This document shows, one piece after another, positions 37,310 through 40,809 of a stretch of DNA of 40,809 nt (position 1 is its first letter; each line of letters starts with the position of its first letter). This stretch comes from Wolfiporia cocos (taxonomy: Eukaryota > Basidiomycota > Agaricomycetes > Polyporales > Phaeolaceae): positions 1 to 40,809 of the forward strand of contig JACCLO010000075.1 of assembly GCA_029448655.1 (NCBI GenBank), written 5' to 3'. A program made the translations under genes and the position numbers. Under the pieces are notes generated by a model. That model searched no databases. It worked only from the letters and a program-made list of their open reading frames with translations, and was not told the origin of the DNA.

Positions 37310-40300
37310 ATGTCACGCGGCTGGGCAGCCCAGTCGCGTCCGGCTACCGCCCGACCCCAGACCGCCGCATCATCCAGGCACGAGGCCAGCTATGTCCTGG
37401 AAGGGCGCGGAGTGTCACGTGAAGTCGGCCTTGCTGCATTGGACAAGGATACCGGGAGGGTTTCCCTTATCCAGGTGCGCATGTAGTCAGCTCGTACTGA
37501 ATCATCGCTCAATATGATGGTCCGCAGCTCGTGGACAGTCCCACATATGTCAAGACGCTGCATCAGCTTCATCTGCATTCTCCATCCATTATTCTGGTCC
37601 CAAACACCTTTTTATCTCTGATAGATACACCTATGGCATCTGGAGGAAAGAAAGCCTCGTCGACTTCGGTCCTAGTGCAGTGCATGATCGAAGAGTTTGA
37701 TGCCACAGTCGATCCAGTGATGAGAAAATACTGGAACGATGATGCTGGTGAGCAATATGACTACTGAGCACATGCTTCGCGTTGCAACTGTAAACGCAGG
37801 ACTTGCCTTTGTCAACCAGCTGATAGTTGATGACGATGAGCGGCCTGCAACTCTTGTCGCGGTGTCCAGCAAGTGGGTATATGCGTCCGAAACCTTGCGA
37901 CTATACTGAACAACATTAATAGGTATTACGCGCTCTCTGCAGCTAGCGCGCTATTCGAGTATGCAGAGTCGAAGCTCAATTTACGCTTTGCTCCTTCTTC
38001 GCTCCTCATACGATATGTACAAGTAGAAGGCAGCATGATGATAGATCCCGAGACTGCTCGAAACTTGGAGCTGGTGGGCAGCATCTCATTCAAGAGGTCC
38101 ACCCATTCCATGTTTGGGTAAACCCTCTCTGTCTCTTAATATATGCCCACGATTCAAGTAATTCACACCTAGGCTATTAAATCATACATACACTGCAATG
38201 GGTGCTCGCCTCCTCCGGGCAAATGTACTCGCGCCTATCACTGGTATCTCATTTTGCAACCGTTACGGAGTTGATCTAATAATGCTGCAGACAGTCTTCT
38301 ATAGAGGCGCGCCTTGATGTCGTCGAAGGTCTATCAACTCCATGGATGTGTCTATTTCGGCTTACTGTCTTAAAGAGCTCATACAGAATGGAAATCGTTT
38401 CGACAATATGAAGAACGCGCTCAAGTCCCTCCATAATATGGACTTCGATAAGCTAATCTGCTCGGCAAGCTTTCGCCGTTTCAGGTCATGCACAGTATCA
38501 ATGCTCATTTGAATCATCAGCTTGCTGCATCCGAGGCGCGTGAGACAAGCACTGCAAAGCTTGCTGCCGCTCGCGTCGCGCAAATGCTCAGTCTCCGAAA
38601 CATAGTCAAGAACATGCCCGTTCTCGCGAAAGCCTTGACAGGCAGCCGCTCCCGTCTGTTACGAATCGTACTGGACGTAGGTGCTGGAGATATAATTGTA
38701 GATTGGATGCGCGCTAAGCGCCTGTTCGATGTAGATGATCTCTGACGAGCGACTTTCAAGAATCGAACAGCATGTTAGCGAAGCATTGAATGAAGAAGAA
38801 GCTTCAGCGAAAGTACGTGCCAAATAACGCAGCCTTCGTTGAGATTCGATGGATCTATACAGCGCGGCCTGAATGCGGTGAATGCACGTGTGTACGCCGT
38901 CAAGGTATGTTTCCTCCTCCTTAACATCATTTGTTAATGCTCAAATCCAGCAAATCAGGCAAACTACAATCGCCTCCTTGACGTCGCACGAGAAACATAC
39001 AAGGAGAATGTCGGGGATATATTTGCATTGAACCGCGAACTCTCGGAGCAACACGACCTGCCTCTTAGTCTAGTGTACCAGGACACAGGCTTCGTTTTTG
39101 CTTTGAAGAAGACAGATCTCCGAGGGGAGCTACCTAGAGGCTTTGTGAATGTGACAGCTCAGAGAAAGCGGTGGCTCTTTTCTAGTATCGAGCTGGTCAG
39201 TCCTGTACGAGGTTACCAGTGTGAGAATGCTCACAGCTTGAGCAGAAGAAGAGAAACGCGCGCATGAAGGATGCACTGGACGAGACGCTGATCATGAGTG
39301 ACAAGTATGTAGTACCGGTTGGCATTCCAATACCCGGCTCACAGGTCATACCAGGATTATACAAGAGTTGATCGCCGAGATCGTCGATGTCATTGGAGCT
39401 CTGTACAAAGCTTCGGAGGCCGTTGCCATTGTGGACATGTTGTGGTCTTTTGCGCATGCCAGCATTCGTACGTCCTGTAAATGCTAGACTGACAGAGATG
39501 TTGATTGTAAGGTTTGGTTTTGATTTCTTAGTGCGTGACTATGGTGAGCATCCTCTAAGTTAGATAACAGTGACCACTTAATACTTGGTGTAGTGCGTCC
39601 CGAGTTCACGGGAACCTTAGCCATAAAGGCGGGGCAGCATCCTGTTCTAGAGAACGTTCAGGCGGCCGGGACGCTTGTACCGAATGATGTATATTGCTGC
39701 GAGGCTTCCTCTTTTCAAATTGTCCAGGGGCCGAAGTTCGTCTGATCATCTGATTCATCATATCTATCGCTCAATGCTGATTCAACGCAGCATGTTAGGT
39801 ACGCCGAGCCCGTATATGGTCAACAAACATCCGATTGTCTGTGACCATAGGCAAGAGCATATACTTGCGGCAGATTGGGCTGCTGACAGTCATGGCAATG
39901 TGCGGATGCTTTGTTCCTGCTGAGTACGGTAGCTTCAGGTGCGGACCTTCTCCAAATATCACCAAAACCGCCTCTTTGAATGTCGTATCATGCAGACTGC
40001 ACGATGCACTCCTGACTCGGCTATCGAACGACGACGATATCGAAAAGAGCCTGAGCACATTTGCGAGTGAGATGGCATCTTGCGCGATGATCGTTGGTTT
40101 GTAACTTGAGCTAACTATGAAACCAGCATCATCTTGATGCCGAAATTGTGCCAGGGATTGCTACGGAGAATTCTCTCATCCTGATCGACGAAGTTGGCCG
40201 CGGCACCTCTCCAAGGGAAGAAGTTGGCATCTCGCATGCCATCGCAGAGGAACTCATCAAACTCAAGGTCGTACCGGCTCATTTTGCGGTCCCTGTACAT

Positions 40301-40809
40301 TACTGATAATGCCGTTGGTTTGCTAGTCATATGTCTTCTTCGCAACGTATGCACCTGTACCATTATCACTAATGTATGGGTTGCTTACAGGCCCTGTAGT
40401 CACTTCAGCGAGCTCACGACAACATTGTCGCGCCAGCCATCTGTTGTCAAGTGAGTAGGTTTTGAATGATTACATCTCGGTTACTAACAGAACTTGTCAG
40501 CCTTCATCTTGCCGTTCAGGTTCTCCATACCAATCGCTTCGTGTATCTTTGTTAACTTCTGACGCAGAGGTCACGCCAATCCACGTCGAACTTTGGCATG
40601 ACTTTTCAATACAGGTGCGTACATTTGCGAGACCTTGGCCCTTTGCTGTTCGTCACAGAGTTGTCGACGGAGCGCCGGAACAGACGAGCCACTACGGTTT
40701 GTTGGACATATTGTGTGGTACGCTGAGCTAAGTTTCATCTGTGCCAGGTCTTGATCTTGCCCGACTTGCCGATCTACCGAATGACGTCCTCGCCGAGGGA
40801 AGGCGGGTC
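37310..40809 (+). CDS. MSH4: MutS homologue MSH4 (meiotic crossover factor), 3' end beyond the window
   Basis: MSH4 pairs with MSH5 to form a clamp that stabilises meiotic crossover intermediates. I trace 25 exons: 37310-37474, 37528-37747, 37800-37872, 37923-38117, 38173-38243, 38291-38328, 38376-38464, 38521-38676, 38735-38812, 38863-38904, 38959-39195, 39243-39304, 39355-39477, 39532-39543, 39594-39735, 39791-39798, 39851-39938, 39996-40096, 40155-40267, 40327-40346, 40400-40450, 40501-40519, 40568-40614, 40659-40696, 40748 onward. Motifs seen: TARNLELVGS and STHSMFG (core), the P-loop region, YLRQIGLLTVMAMCG, STFASEM, LILIDEVGRGTSP (Walker B) and FFATHFSEL. The start ATG at 37310 gives an N-terminus without a mismatch-binding domain, as in MSH4. 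DEVGRGTSP favours MSH4 over MSH5. Oddities: the exon 5/6 junction is off by one base, intron 7 is GC-AG, and two exons are 12 and 8 nt. Confidence 0.93.

Overview
The window reads as nuclear DNA of a filamentous basidiomycete, probably an Agaricomycete. Genes are cut by many introns of about 47-60 bp, one gene is a clear fungal MSH4, another is a nuclease-kinase fusion of the Crinkler-like kind common in mushrooms, and roughly the first 28 kb is a graveyard of nested transposons. All calls come from reading the sequence; no database search was run.

Layout, left half. From 1 to 9705 lies an old minus-strand Ty3/gypsy element (gag remnant, protease, reverse transcriptase, RNase H, running off the left edge). 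Two later elements cut it: a solo LTR (345-1235, TSD CATCT) and a complete 6,053-bp LTR element (1324-7376, TSD CGGGT, LTRs apparently identical) with no protein gene. Its 3.9-kb interior is packed with RNA hairpins. At 9706-10625 sits a 920-bp miniature LTR element (TRIM), next to a minus-strand LTR fragment (10626-11003). Then come a hAT-type MITE (11986-12611), poorly coding DNA and two doubtful old LTRs.

Middle. From about 14.4 to 25.7 kb the remains of one host-like reading frame are split by three insertions: a hAT MITE (14751-16499, TSD ATCCACTT, itself holding a solo LTR with TSD GAGAC), a full Ty3/gypsy chromodomain element (16548-24997, TSD GGGAG), and a 147-bp TRIM-type solo LTR (25272-25418, TSD TAGAC). 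The gypsy element has gag, a pol with a dUTPase domain between protease and RT, and an extra zinc-knuckle reading frame after the chromodomain; it carries one in-frame stop and frameshifts.

Right half. A nuclease-kinase gene (28924 to 26257, minus) is broken by a solo LTR (27350-28048, TSD GTTTC). Then come a long minus-strand gene (34560 to 30176) whose layout recalls a meiotic chromosome-axis protein, an unrecognised minus-strand gene (about 36115 to 34931), and MSH4 on the plus strand (37310 to beyond the right edge, 25 visible exons, two of them microexons).

The most striking signal is in the non-coding LTR element. Three modules of exactly 50 nt keep their loop sequences while all three stems change on both sides, and seven further hairpins share a TGACAA loop on unrelated stems. 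This compensatory pattern points to selection on RNA structure.
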